A DNA stretch of 64,000 nt, from positions 248,001 through 312,000 of the forward strand of contig JAEZHI010000038.1 of assembly GCA_023436885.1 (NCBI GenBank). Direction: 5' to 3'. The stretch comes from Pseudomonadota bacterium (lineage in GTDB: Bacteria; Pseudomonadota; Alphaproteobacteria; Rhizobiales; Pleomorphomonadaceae). The position numbers were made by a program, and so were the translations under genes. Positions 25,647 to 34,946 of this stretch are shown here, in pieces (the stretch's first letter is position 1; each line of letters starts with the position of its first letter). The notes beneath the pieces were generated by a model. It was not told where the DNA came from and searched no databases. It worked only from the letters and a program-made list of their open reading frames with translations.

Positions 25647-26687
25647 CTAGAGCCGGCGACCGTCCTCGCCGAACAGATGCACGGCCGAGAGCGTTGGCTT
25701 GAGGCCGATCATGTCGCCGGGGTTGAGGTCGACGCGCTCGCGTAGCACCGCGACCAGCGTCTGCCCACCGCAACGGGCCAAGACCTGCGTTTCGGCGCCG
25801 GTCGGTTCGACCACCACGACTTCGGCAGGAAAGCCGGCTTCATTGAGTGTCAGATGCTCGGGACGGATCCCGTAGGTGACGGGGCTAGCCACGGCATCGG
25901 CTGGCAGCGGCAGCACGGCACCTCCCTCGGCAACGAAACCTCCATTCTCCACTTTTCCCTTGATGAGGTTCATGGCCGGCGAACCGATGAAGGTGGCAAC
26001 GAACAGGTTGGCGGGTCGATCGTAGAGTTCCAGCGGTCGGCCGATCTGCTCGACCACACCACCCTTCATCACCACGATGCGGTCGGCCATGGTCATCGCC
26101 TCGATCTGATCATGCGTGACGTAGACCGTGGTCGTGCCGAGCCGCTGGTGCAAATCCTTGATCTCGGCACGCATCTGCACGCGTAGCTTGGCATCGAGGT
26201 TGGAGAGTGGCTCGTCGAACAGGAAAACCTGCGGGCTGCGCACGATGGCCCGCCCCATGGCGACGCGCTGGCGCTGACCGCCCGATAGCTGCTTGGGCAA
26301 CCTGTCGAGGTAGGGATCCAGCGCCAGGATGGCCGCCGCTTCCTTGACACGCGCATCGATGGCCGCGCGGCTTTCACCCTTCAGTTTCAGCGCAAAGCCC
26401 ATGTTCTGCGCCACGGTCATGTGCGGATAGAGAGCGTAGTTCTGGAACACCATGGCGATGTCCCGCTCTTTCGGCGGCACATCGTTGACCAGACGCTCGC
26501 CGATGCGGATGTCGCCGTCGGAAATTTCCTCTAGACCCGCGATCATTCTGAGCAAGGTCGATTTGCCGCAGCCCGACGGGCCGACCAGCGTCACGAACTC
26601 GCCGTCGGCGATGTCGAAGTTGATGCCATGAATGACTTGATGGCTGCCGTAGAACTTGGCGACGCTCTCGATGGAAACGCTGGCCAT
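25647..26687 (-). CDS. Sugar ABC transporter ATP-binding protein (MalK/UgpC type), GH32 operon
   Basis: 346 residues. Nucleotide-binding domain with Walker A GPSGCGKSTLLRM, signature LSGGQRQRVAMGRA and Walker B VFLFDEPLSNLDAKL, followed by a C-terminal TOBE/MalK-type regulatory domain (YGIRPEHLTL). It powers the CUT1 importer encoded just upstream. ATG 26687 (ASVSIESVAKFYG) follows GGGAGGA at 6 bases; the long frame to 27101 overlaps GH32 and is rejected. It is the last gene of the minus-strand operon LacI > SBP > permease > permease > GH32 > ATPase. Confidence 0.93.
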   Translation of the reverse strand: MASVSIESVAKFYGSHQVIHGINFDIADGEFVTLVGPSGCGKSTLLRMIAGLEEISDGDIRIGERLVNDVPPKERDIAMVFQNYALYPHMTVAQNMGFALKLKGESRAAIDARVKEAAAILALDPYLDRLPKQLSGGQRQRVAMGRAIVRSPQVFLFDEPLSNLDAKLRVQMRAEIKDLHQRLGTTTVYVTHDQIEAMTMADRIVVMKGGVVEQIGRPLELYDRPANLFVATFIGSPAMNLIKGKVENGGFVAEGGAVLPLPADAVASPVTYGIRPEHLTLNEAGFPAEVVVVEPTGAETQVLARCGGQTLVAVLRERVDLNPGDMIGLKPTLSAVHLFGEDGRRL

Positions 26688-26709
26688 GGTATTCCTCCCT
26701 TGATCCTGT

Positions 26710-28401
26710 TCAGAGACCGAGCCGCCAGACGCGCGCGCTGGCGCATCCCGGAGCAGCTTCGAGACGGATGGCGGTGATAGGGGCGGGGTCGGCGAGCCGC
26801 TTGGTGCCGACGTAACGGCCCTCGTCAGCAAACATCTCGATCGAACCACGATCCAGGAAGATGCGAACCAAGCGCACTCTTGCGCCCTGAGCGATATAGC
26901 GCGGCGAGCTGGCCCCGTGATCGGCCGCCTCATGAAGAATGGCGAGGCCGTCTTTATCGGAGATGACGGCAAGCTTAAGTGTCGGGTGTGAAAGCGTAAG
27001 CTCGAAGGGGCTGCCGGCGTCGTCAAACTCAAGGACAATTTCGGCGGCGCCATCGTCAAGCGCAATCGTCTTACCGGCTGCCAGCCGCTGATCGTCGACA
27101 AGAGTCTGTCGGAGTGTATCCGTCGCCTCGATCGGCGGCGTCAGCAAGACGCCGTCCTTGACCAGCAGTCGGCGTGGTAACGTCATTGCCGTTGGCCAAT
27201 CCGCCGTCTTGACGATATCGGTCCAGTTGGCCAGCCAGGCAATGCCGACCGGACCGTCTCGATCCACGAAAGCCTGGAAGCCGTAAGCATCCGTCCCGAA
27301 ATCCAACTCCTGACGGAACTCGGGCGAGAACGTCCTGCCGTCGAAGCGCCCGACGATCCCGAAGGTCAGGTTGCGACGCCGCGTTGCCGGATCTCGGCTG
27401 AGCAACAGGCCGACAATCAGCAGCCAGCGCGTATCGGGAGAGTCAACCGGGCCGTCGAGCGGCAGCATGGCCGGGCATTCGCCAACCGTACGGCCGTATT
27501 CTCGTTCGCGATGAATGAGGCCGACGAACCGCCAGCCGGTGGCACCCGTCGGGTCGTCCGTCTCGTTGAGCATGACGATGCCGCCATCGGCATCGCGACC
27601 TCCGAGCAGCATCTTGAGGCGCCCGTCCGGCCCACGGAAGACGTAAGGGTCGCGGTTGTCCTCTCCGATGCCAAGCCCCTCCGGTCGGCCGGCAAGCACC
27701 GTTGACGGCAGCGCGTCGATGGAGAAACCATCCGAACTACGCACCGTACACTGAACTTCCATCTCCGGCTTCCGGCCGTCGATATGGTCGGTGAAGAAGG
27801 CGCGAAAGCCACCTTCGCCCGGCACGGAAATCGCCGACCCTGAAAAAATGCCGCCGGCGCCGTTCGCCTGGTAGACCGCATCCCCCGGTTCGAGGAAGAC
27901 CGGAAGGTGCCGCCAGCGCAGGAGATCGTCGGAGACGGCATGGCCCCAGTGCATGGCATGCCAGCGCAGGCGATGCGGATAGTGCTGGTAGAAGAGATGG
28001 GCTCGGCCGTCGAAGCGACCGAAGCCGTTGGGGTCGTTCATCCAACCGAATGGGGGGCGGAAGTGATAGCTCGCGAGTTCCCTAGGTGTTTGGGCCGGCC
28101 CGCCGTGCAACAGGCTGATGCCAAAATCCAGCACATTCAGAGGGTCGTAGGCATAGACCGCCGAAAGCAAAGTGGTCGCCGGATCACAGCTGAGATGATC
28201 GATTGGCTCGGCGACGACAATCCGATGCCGTTCGAAGGCATCCGTCCGTCGGGCAACGATCTTGCCGCTACCCAAGGTGACGACAGCGGGTTCAGATCCT
28301 CTTGCCATGACGAAGAGCTCGATGGTCTGGCCCGGAGTCACCGGGGCAAAGGAAACGGTGATGCGGCCGGTCTCGACATTCGGCGAAACTGCTTTGGACA
28401 T
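26710..28401 (-). CDS. Glycoside hydrolase family 32 (beta-fructofuranosidase/levanase-like)
   Basis: 563 residues. The GH32 signature FRPPFGWMNDPNG carries the nucleophile Asp. NRDPYVF supplies the transition-state Asp and VGECPAML the acid/base Glu. A beta-sandwich follows (DRGSIEMFAD). There is no signal peptide, so it should act on imported sucrose or short fructo-oligosaccharides in the cytoplasm, releasing fructose. The N-terminal extension of about 110 residues before WMNDPNG is longer than in many invertases and may be an extra domain. ATG 28401 follows AAAGG at 7 bases, 2 bases after the permease stop. The exact substrate (sucrose, inulin or levan oligomers) cannot be read from sequence. 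Confidence 0.9.
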   Translation of the reverse strand: MSKAVSPNVETGRITVSFAPVTPGQTIELFVMARGSEPAVVTLGSGKIVARRTDAFERHRIVVAEPIDHLSCDPATTLLSAVYAYDPLNVLDFGISLLHGGPAQTPRELASYHFRPPFGWMNDPNGFGRFDGRAHLFYQHYPHRLRWHAMHWGHAVSDDLLRWRHLPVFLEPGDAVYQANGAGGIFSGSAISVPGEGGFRAFFTDHIDGRKPEMEVQCTVRSSDGFSIDALPSTVLAGRPEGLGIGEDNRDPYVFRGPDGRLKMLLGGRDADGGIVMLNETDDPTGATGWRFVGLIHREREYGRTVGECPAMLPLDGPVDSPDTRWLLIVGLLLSRDPATRRRNLTFGIVGRFDGRTFSPEFRQELDFGTDAYGFQAFVDRDGPVGIAWLANWTDIVKTADWPTAMTLPRRLLVKDGVLLTPPIEATDTLRQTLVDDQRLAAGKTIALDDGAAEIVLEFDDAGSPFELTLSHPTLKLAVISDKDGLAILHEAADHGASSPRYIAQGARVRLVRIFLDRGSIEMFADEGRYVGTKRLADPAPITAIRLEAAPGCASARVWRLGL

Positions 28402-28403
28402 GG

Positions 28404-29282
28404 TCAACCTTTCACCGCGGAGCCAACGAACGAGCTGATGAACCAGCGCTGGAACGCCAGGTAAAAAACGAGGATGGGGATCATCATCAGCACCGAGGCG
28501 GCCATGGCTCGGTCCCAGAAGATGCTGTCCTGACCGAAGAACGTGGCGATGGCGACGGAGATCGGCCGGGCATAATCGGTCTGGGTGATGAGGATCGGCC
28601 AGAGATACTGGTTCCAGGTCTCGATGCCCATCAGGATGGAAACCGTGGCAAGTGCCGGCAGGCTCAGAGGCATGAAGATCGACCACCATGTGCGGAAGAT
28701 CGAAGCGCCGTCCACGGAGGCTGCCTCGAACAGCTCATTCGGCAGTTGCGCGAAGAACTGATAGAAGAGGAAGGTGTAGAGGGGGCTCGCCACAAACGGC
28801 AGGATCTGCGCCGTGAAGGTGTCGGACAGGCCGGCCCGCGACACGATGATCAGCAGCGGCATGATGATGCTCTCCTGCGGGATCACGTAGAGAGCGATGA
28901 TCAGCGACAGGATCAGCGCCCGTCCCGGCAAACTGCCCCAAGCCAGGATGAAGCCGGCCATCGAATTGATGATCAGGCCGAGGCTGACGGTTGATCCGAG
29001 GATCAGCAGCGAGTTGCCGAGATAGCGGCCGAAGGCCAGCTCGCCGGCAAAATTTCCGACCTCGCGGAAGTTATTGAGGGTGGGATTGTCCACCCAGAAG
29101 GCCCGGAACGAGCCCATGTCGGCGAGAATCTGGAATCTGTCATCCTTCAGCGAGGCGATGAACAGCATGAACAGCGGCGAGATGATCACCAGCGCGATGA
29201 CGAACACCGAGATCGACTGAACGATGCGGTAGCCGTTGAGTGGCGTCGCCGGCTTGCGAGGGGAAAGGGCGAGATCAGACAT
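28404..29282 (-). CDS. Sugar ABC permease, MalG type (GH32 operon)
   Basis: 292-residue inner-membrane permease with six predicted membrane segments and the conserved EAA loop (EAASVDGASIFRTWWSIFMP) that contacts the ATPase. It ends in the MalG-like tail SSFVGSAVKG. It overlaps the upstream permease gene by 8 bases, and the GH32 gene follows after 2 bases, so this is one operon. It forms the transmembrane channel of the CUT1 importer with the 29275-30210 product. Confidence 0.92.
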   Translation of the reverse strand: MSDLALSPRKPATPLNGYRIVQSISVFVIALVIISPLFMLFIASLKDDRFQILADMGSFRAFWVDNPTLNNFREVGNFAGELAFGRYLGNSLLILGSTVSLGLIINSMAGFILAWGSLPGRALILSLIIALYVIPQESIIMPLLIIVSRAGLSDTFTAQILPFVASPLYTFLFYQFFAQLPNELFEAASVDGASIFRTWWSIFMPLSLPALATVSILMGIETWNQYLWPILITQTDYARPISVAIATFFGQDSIFWDRAMAASVLMMIPILVFYLAFQRWFISSFVGSAVKG

Positions 29283-30210
29283 CGAAGCGCCTCATGAGCC
29301 TGCGCTGAATGAGCGCGATGACCAGGACGATCAGGAACAGGATCACCGAGACGGCGGAGGCATAGCCGAGTTTCTGCTCCTCGAAGCCTGCCCGCACCAT
29401 GTAGTGCACTACGGTCTCGGTCGACGATTTCGGCCCGCCCTGCGTCAGGATGGCGACCTGCGTGTAGAGCTTGAAGGCCTGGATGGTGGTGATGACCAGC
29501 ACGAAGACATGGGTCGGACGTAGGCCCGGCATGGTCACATGCCAGAAGCGGCCCCACGGGCCGGCGCCATCGATACGGGCGGCATCATAGAGTTCGTCGG
29601 GAATGCCCTGCATGCCGGCGAGGTAGATGATCATCTGGAAGCCATAGGCTTGCCAGGCCGACAGCAGGACGATGGAGAACATCGCCCAATTCGGGTCGCC
29701 CAGCCAGTCGATCGGTTGGATGTGTCCGCCCGAGAGCGACACGAGGATATGGTTGAGCGGGCCGGTCGGATACTGGAACAGCGTGCCCCAGATGACGCAG
29801 ACCACCACCATCGACGTGATGGCTGGCAGGAAGAACATGCCGCGGAAGACATTCCGGAAGGGTATCCTCTGGTTCAGGATCAGCGCTGTCACGAAGGCCA
29901 GGCCGCATTGCACCGGCAGGATCCAGATGGTGAAGCGCGTGACATTCCAGAGCGATGTCCAGAACAGGTCATCGCTGAGGATGCGCAGGAAGTTGCCGAA
30001 GCCGACGAAGCGTACCGGCGTTGGCCTTGGGACCAGCGGCTGGTTGGTCATCGCCGTCCAGAACGACAGCAGGAAGGGCGTGATCAGGAACGCGGTCATC
30101 AGCAACACCGCCGGTGCCAGCATGCCGATTTCCTGAAGGAAACGCGACCAGCCGATACGGGCAATGACGGAACGACGCCGCCGTTTTGGAACGGTTGTGA
30201 GTGCGGACAT
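29275..30210 (-). CDS. Sugar ABC permease, MalF type (GH32 operon)
   Basis: 311-residue permease. A basic N-terminus (VPKRRRRSVIARIG) precedes the first membrane segment, followed by about six helices. The EAA-type loop YDAARIDGAGPWGRFWHVTM is visible. It pairs with the MalG-type permease. It is separated from the binding-protein gene by a 161-base gap with a hairpin, unlike the tight spacing of the later genes, which suggests differential expression within the operon. Confidence 0.92.
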   Translation of the reverse strand: MSALTTVPKRRRRSVIARIGWSRFLQEIGMLAPAVLLMTAFLITPFLLSFWTAMTNQPLVPRPTPVRFVGFGNFLRILSDDLFWTSLWNVTRFTIWILPVQCGLAFVTALILNQRIPFRNVFRGMFFLPAITSMVVVCVIWGTLFQYPTGPLNHILVSLSGGHIQPIDWLGDPNWAMFSIVLLSAWQAYGFQMIIYLAGMQGIPDELYDAARIDGAGPWGRFWHVTMPGLRPTHVFVLVITTIQAFKLYTQVAILTQGGPKSSTETVVHYMVRAGFEEQKLGYASAVSVILFLIVLVIALIQRRLMRRFDV

Positions 30211-30327
30211 GGACCCCTCGCCGGGTAATCAAAGGCGGAAGGGGCGCGCACCCGAAGGGAAACGGGCGCGCGCCGGCGGGCCGTGCCGGGCAAACGCGGG
30301 GGGAGCGTCGTCCGGCATTCCGGCCGT

Positions 30328-30359
30328 AGGCTTCCCCGCTCCAAGGAAACGGGAAGCCT
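30328..30359 (-). other. Intercistronic hairpin between binding protein and permease genes
   Basis: Perfect 9-bp stem AGGCTTCCC (30328-30336) / GGGAAGCCT (30351-30359), starting 12 bases after the binding-protein stop on the minus strand. No T-run follows. Further GC-rich self-complementary sequence (GGCGCGC/GCGCGCC) lies closer to the permease start. It probably protects the upstream message or reduces read-through. Confidence 0.5.
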
Positions 30360-30371
30360 GGAGCGAGAACA

Positions 30372-31661
30372 TCACTTCCCGTTGAACGGCGGATAGCCGT
30401 CGTTGTCCGCGATGTCCTCGTCGATCTTCTTTGCGGCGGCCGTCAGTGCCTTTTGGGCATCCTCGCCGTTGAAGATCTGGTCCACGGCCTGCATGAAGGC
30501 GGAGGTAATCGTCGGATAGGCCGGGTGCGGCGGGCGAGGCACGGCGACCTTCGACGCCTGTTCGAAGGCGACGGCCATCGGTCCACCCTCGGCATAGAGC
30601 GGCGACTGGGCGGCGAAGCTCTTGAGGCCCGGATAAGCGCTCTGGCTGACCGCATAGTCGCGATAGTCCTTGTCCTTCAAGAGGAAGCTCAGGAATTTGC
30701 CGGCTATGTCGGGATGCGCAGACTGCGTTGTGATCGCCCAGATCCAGGTGCCGTCGGGGCTGGCACTCTTGTCGCCGAACTTCGGCAAGGGCATCGCCAC
30801 CACGTCATCCTTCATCTTGGCGGCGGCTTCGGCATAGAACCAGTGACCGCCCCAGGCGAGCGCCGCCGGCTGACCGTCAGCATAGAACTGATTGGTGCCC
30901 GATGACATCGGCACAACCCAGCCGTTCTTTACCCACTTCTGCATCATGGTCAGCGCATCGACACATGGCTTGCTATCGAGCACGCCTTCGGCCTTCCAGG
31001 TCTTGCGGTCGATCAGGTCGCAGCCGAAGGAGTTGAGGATTGGCTGATAGGCATAGGTGATCCACTCGGTCTTGATGCCGTAGCCGCGGAATGTGTCGAT
31101 CGGCCATTTGACGCCATCCACCTTGGCAAGTTTGGCGAGGTTGTCCTCGAACTCGGCGCGCGTCCAGGCATCGTCTACCGACTTCGGAATGCGGGCACCG
31201 ATCTTCTCAAGATATTTCTTGTTGCCGTAGAGCACCACCGAGCTGTCGGTGAGGCCGATGGCATAGAGCTCCTTGTCGATAGGGTAGGTACCCTGCGCGA
31301 CATTGGACGCCGTCATGTCGTCGATGAGGTCCTTGTCGATGTAGCTCTTGAGCGGCTTGAGGTAGCCCGACCATACGTAGTTGGCGAGGAAGGGCGCATC
31401 GAGTTCCATGATATCGGGCAACTGCTTGGACATCACGGCCGACGAGAATTTCTCGTTATAGGCGTCGTGAGGAGCGTAGATCAGCTCGATATCGACATCC
31501 GGATTGGCCGCCTCGAAGCGCTCGGCCACCTTGCCGTAGAGCGCCACCCAGCCGGGATCACCCTGGTGCATCATGCGCACGACGGTCTTGGCGTCGGCAG
31601 CTGTCGCAATCGCCATCAGTGCGGTGGTAGCGACAAGAGCCTTAAGTAAACGATTACCCAT
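30372..31661 (-). CDS. Sugar ABC transporter substrate-binding protein (GH32 operon)
   Basis: 429-residue periplasmic binding protein (SBP_bac_1 family). A signal peptide is clear: basic NRLLK, hydrophobic ALVATTALMAIATA, then cleavage near ADA-KTVV. The mature part has the family pattern (LPDIMELD, WARGG-like LAWGGHWFY, TWIWAITTQS). ATG 31661 is preferred because GGAGGAG lies 9 bases upstream; ATG 31670 would touch the ribosome-binding site. Substrate is probably sucrose or fructo-oligosaccharides, judged only from the GH32 neighbour. Only 38 bases separate it from the upstream LacI gene. Confidence 0.92.
   Translation of the reverse strand: MGNRLLKALVATTALMAIATAADAKTVVRMMHQGDPGWVALYGKVAERFEAANPDVDIELIYAPHDAYNEKFSSAVMSKQLPDIMELDAPFLANYVWSGYLKPLKSYIDKDLIDDMTASNVAQGTYPIDKELYAIGLTDSSVVLYGNKKYLEKIGARIPKSVDDAWTRAEFEDNLAKLAKVDGVKWPIDTFRGYGIKTEWITYAYQPILNSFGCDLIDRKTWKAEGVLDSKPCVDALTMMQKWVKNGWVVPMSSGTNQFYADGQPAALAWGGHWFYAEAAAKMKDDVVAMPLPKFGDKSASPDGTWIWAITTQSAHPDIAGKFLSFLLKDKDYRDYAVSQSAYPGLKSFAAQSPLYAEGGPMAVAFEQASKVAVPRPPHPAYPTITSAFMQAVDQIFNGEDAQKALTAAAKKIDEDIADNDGYPPFNGK
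31647..31656 (-). promoter_or_regulatory. Candidate LacI operator half (site 1)
   Basis: TAAACGATTA, a near-palindrome with central CG as in LacI-family operators, located in the first codons of the binding-protein gene. It matches site 2 (32767-32776) at 9 of 10 positions. Weak evidence, because it overlaps coding sequence. Confidence 0.25.
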
Positions 31662-31699
31662 CTTGAACATCTCCTCCACTCATCGGTTTCCTCGCCAGC

Positions 31700-32698
31700 T
31701 CAGACGGAAGCTCGCTCCACGAGCTGGAATGGGAGCAGTTTCAGCCCCCTCTCCGGCGGTTCTGCCGCCTGAAGTATTTCCGCTGCCATCCGGCCCATTG
31801 CCCGGTGGGGCAGGGCCATGGTGGTAAGCGGTGGGTCGAGGCGCGAGGCGATATCGACTTGGTTGTCGAAGCCCGCGACAGCGACATCGTCGGGAATGCT
31901 GGCCCCTACCTTGCGGAGTGCCGCATAGACCTCCATGGCAACGCGATCGTTGCCACAGAGGATGGCGTCGGGCCGGTCGGAGCCGGCCATCAATTCGGTA
32001 ACGTGCTGAACCACAAGGCTGCGGGCCCGATCGGCGTAGACGGCGCGCTTGACCGCCGGAAGCACGGCTGCTGGTTCCAGTCCAGCCTCATCAAGTGCCG
32101 CACGAAATCCGCGTTCGCGAAGCTCCCCAGCCAGAAGGCCAGGCAGGTTGATGAAGGCAATCCTGCGCCGGCCGGCATCGATCAGGTGGCTGGCAATCGT
32201 GTGTCCGGCCGCCTCCTCGTCCGGCACCAGCGAGGTGACCCGTCCGGACGCATCGCGGCAGTTGATCATCACCCCAATGCGGTCGGCAAGCTCCGGCGGC
32301 AGGGCGACTTCCTTGTGATACATCGCCGCATAACCGATGGCGCGTGGCCGAAACCGGCTGACGTCCTCATAGACCTTGGTAATGTCGCGATCGCCACCGA
32401 TCGTGGTGAAAAACACCGAGAGATCGGCCTTGCGAGCGGAGTTGTCGAGACCGCGGATGATCTCCGTGGCAAAGGGCGAGGTCAGAAGCTCATCGCCGAT
32501 GATAGCAATCAGCGGCATCCAGCCCTGCCGCATGCTGCGAGCGGCAAAATTGGTGACATAGCCGAGCTCTTCGGCGATCTTGCGAATCCGATCGCGCGTC
32601 TCATCGGCCATGCGGACCGAGCCGCCATGCAGTGCACCGGAGACGGTCTTGACCGACACCCCGGCAATGCTGGCGATATCCTGCAGCGAAACGGCCAA
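31700..32698 (-). CDS. LacI-family regulator of the GH32/ABC operon
   Basis: 332 residues. N-terminal helix-turn-helix VSLQDIASIAGVSVKTVSGALHG followed by the hinge (ELGYVTNFAARSM) and a periplasmic-binding-like sensor domain (AVAGFDNQVDIASRLDPPLTT). I chose TTG 32698 because GGAGGAG is 8 bases upstream and the protein then begins directly at the HTH as in the family; the frame to 32761 adds a non-family stretch. It is the first gene of the operon and most likely represses it, with fructose or an oligosaccharide as inducer (inference). Confidence 0.88.
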   Translation of the reverse strand: MAVSLQDIASIAGVSVKTVSGALHGGSVRMADETRDRIRKIAEELGYVTNFAARSMRQGWMPLIAIIGDELLTSPFATEIIRGLDNSARKADLSVFFTTIGGDRDITKVYEDVSRFRPRAIGYAAMYHKEVALPPELADRIGVMINCRDASGRVTSLVPDEEAAGHTIASHLIDAGRRRIAFINLPGLLAGELRERGFRAALDEAGLEPAAVLPAVKRAVYADRARSLVVQHVTELMAGSDRPDAILCGNDRVAMEVYAALRKVGASIPDDVAVAGFDNQVDIASRLDPPLTTMALPHRAMGRMAAEILQAAEPPERGLKLLPFQLVERASV

Positions 32699-32766
32699 GA
32701 TCAGCTCTCCTCCAGAGCCTGACATCCGCGCTGGTCTCCCGAACCAGCTGCGGCTTTCCACTTGAG

Positions 32767-32776
32767 TTATCGTTTA
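32767..32776 (-). promoter_or_regulatory. Candidate LacI operator (site 2) upstream of the LacI gene
   Basis: TTATCGTTTA with central CG, 69 bases upstream of the LacI start, in the 167-base gap after the kinase gene. It is nearly identical to the reverse complement of site 1 (TAATCGTTTA). It could be the autoregulatory operator. Symmetry is imperfect. Confidence 0.35.
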
Positions 32777-32865
32777 CCCAATGCCACCGCTGCAAACGCC
32801 TGTCAAGGTGTTAACCGTCGCACATGCGATAGCGCGGGCTCACCGCGACCCAAGTTCGCGCGAAC

Positions 32866-33801
32866 CTACGAATTCTCTTTCCAAAGAAATGCCGCGCCGC
32901 GCACGCCCGAGCTGTCGCCGTGCTTGGCCTTGCGGATCGGTGTTGCCACACTGTCGCTGAACACCAGCCTGCTACCTTCGCCATTCCAGAGGTTGGTGCG
33001 AGAGGCGAGAAGCTTCGGCACGTCGTCGTAGAGCTCGTCCACGTTGCTCATGCCGCCGCCCAGCACGAACACATCCGGATCGACCAGATCGATGATCAGC
33101 GCCAGGGACCGGGCGAGGCGGTCGACATAGCGCTCGTAGACAGCGAGGGCTGCGGCATCGCCAGTTCGCTTCAGTTCCATGACCTCGGAGCCTTTGCGGG
33201 CAACGCCGGTCGTTGTCTTGTAATCGAGCTCGAAGCCGGTGCCTGAGCAGAACATTTCGAGACAGCCGTGCCGGCCGCACCAGCACTTGGGGCCGGGGTA
33301 TTCGCCTTCCTTTGGCCAGGGCAGCGAATAGTGGCCGATCTCGCCGGCCAATCCCTGGAAGCCATTGTGGCTCTTGCCCTTGATCGCAATGCCGCCACCG
33401 TGCCCGGTGCCAAGGATGATGCCCACTACCACGTCGAGCCCGGCGCCGGCGCCATCCACCGCTTCTGATACCGCGAGACAGTTGCCGTCATTGGCGAGCC
33501 GGACAGGACGACCGAGAGCCGCCTCGAGATCGCGACCGAGCGGCTTGCCGTTCAGCCAGAAGGCATTGGAGTTGCGGATGAGGCCGGTCAGTGGGTTGGG
33601 GCTGCCGGGCAGGCCGATGCCGACACTGCCCGTTTCGCCGGTTGCCGTTTCGACATGGGTGACCAGTTCGAGAACTGCCCGGATCGAGGCGTCGTAATCC
33701 TCACGCGGCGTCGGGATACGGTGCCGGCACAGCTCGACGCCTTGAGCATCAAGCCCGATGACTTCCATCTTCGTACCGCCCCAGTCGATCCCGATATACA
33801 T
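32866..33801 (-). CDS. mak: ROK-family fructokinase/mannokinase, Mak-like
   Basis: 311-residue cytoplasmic hexokinase of the ROK family. Motifs: ATP-binding IGIDWGGTKMEVIGLD at the N-terminus, RLANDGNCLAVSEAVDGAGAG, GTGHGGGIAI, the zinc motif CWCGRHGCLEMF, and a C-terminus (RKAKHGDSSGVRGAAFLW) close to E. coli Mak as I remember it. Mak phosphorylates fructose and mannose at C6. Here it stands between a GH32 operon (fructose) and a GH38 operon (mannose), so it could serve both. The gene begins 27 bases after the ABC ATPase on the same strand and they are probably co-transcribed. Confidence 0.88.
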   Translation of the reverse strand: MYIGIDWGGTKMEVIGLDAQGVELCRHRIPTPREDYDASIRAVLELVTHVETATGETGSVGIGLPGSPNPLTGLIRNSNAFWLNGKPLGRDLEAALGRPVRLANDGNCLAVSEAVDGAGAGLDVVVGIILGTGHGGGIAIKGKSHNGFQGLAGEIGHYSLPWPKEGEYPGPKCWCGRHGCLEMFCSGTGFELDYKTTTGVARKGSEVMELKRTGDAAALAVYERYVDRLARSLALIIDLVDPDVFVLGGGMSNVDELYDDVPKLLASRTNLWNGEGSRLVFSDSVATPIRKAKHGDSSGVRGAAFLWKENS

Positions 33802-33828
33802 CCTGCCGTCTCCTGCCCCTAGTTCTGA

Positions 33829-34827
<999 letters not shown>

Positions 34828-34847
34828 GCAACCTCCCAGACGCCGGC

Positions 34848-34875
34848 TTGACAACAAAACAAAGTGATTTAATCT
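34848..34875 (+). promoter_or_regulatory. Candidate promoter of the mannosidase/ABC operon
   Basis: Perfect -35 TTGACA (34848-34853), 16-base spacer, weak -10 TAATCT (34870-34875). Transcription would start near 34882, about 65 bases before the binding-protein start. The surrounding 34850-34910 segment is AT-rich compared with the coding DNA. Confidence 0.45.
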
Positions 34876-34946
34876 AATTGGCGTTGGTTTGGGAAGCCGT
34901 AATTTATGCAACGAGTGGCTTCCACCGAACCTGGGAGGAAAAAGCG

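Noticed and set aside
26688..27101. N-terminal extension of the ABC ATPase frame beyond 26687
   Set aside because: It overlaps the end of the GH32 gene and is not part of the ATPase family; a strong ribosome-binding site precedes ATG 26687.
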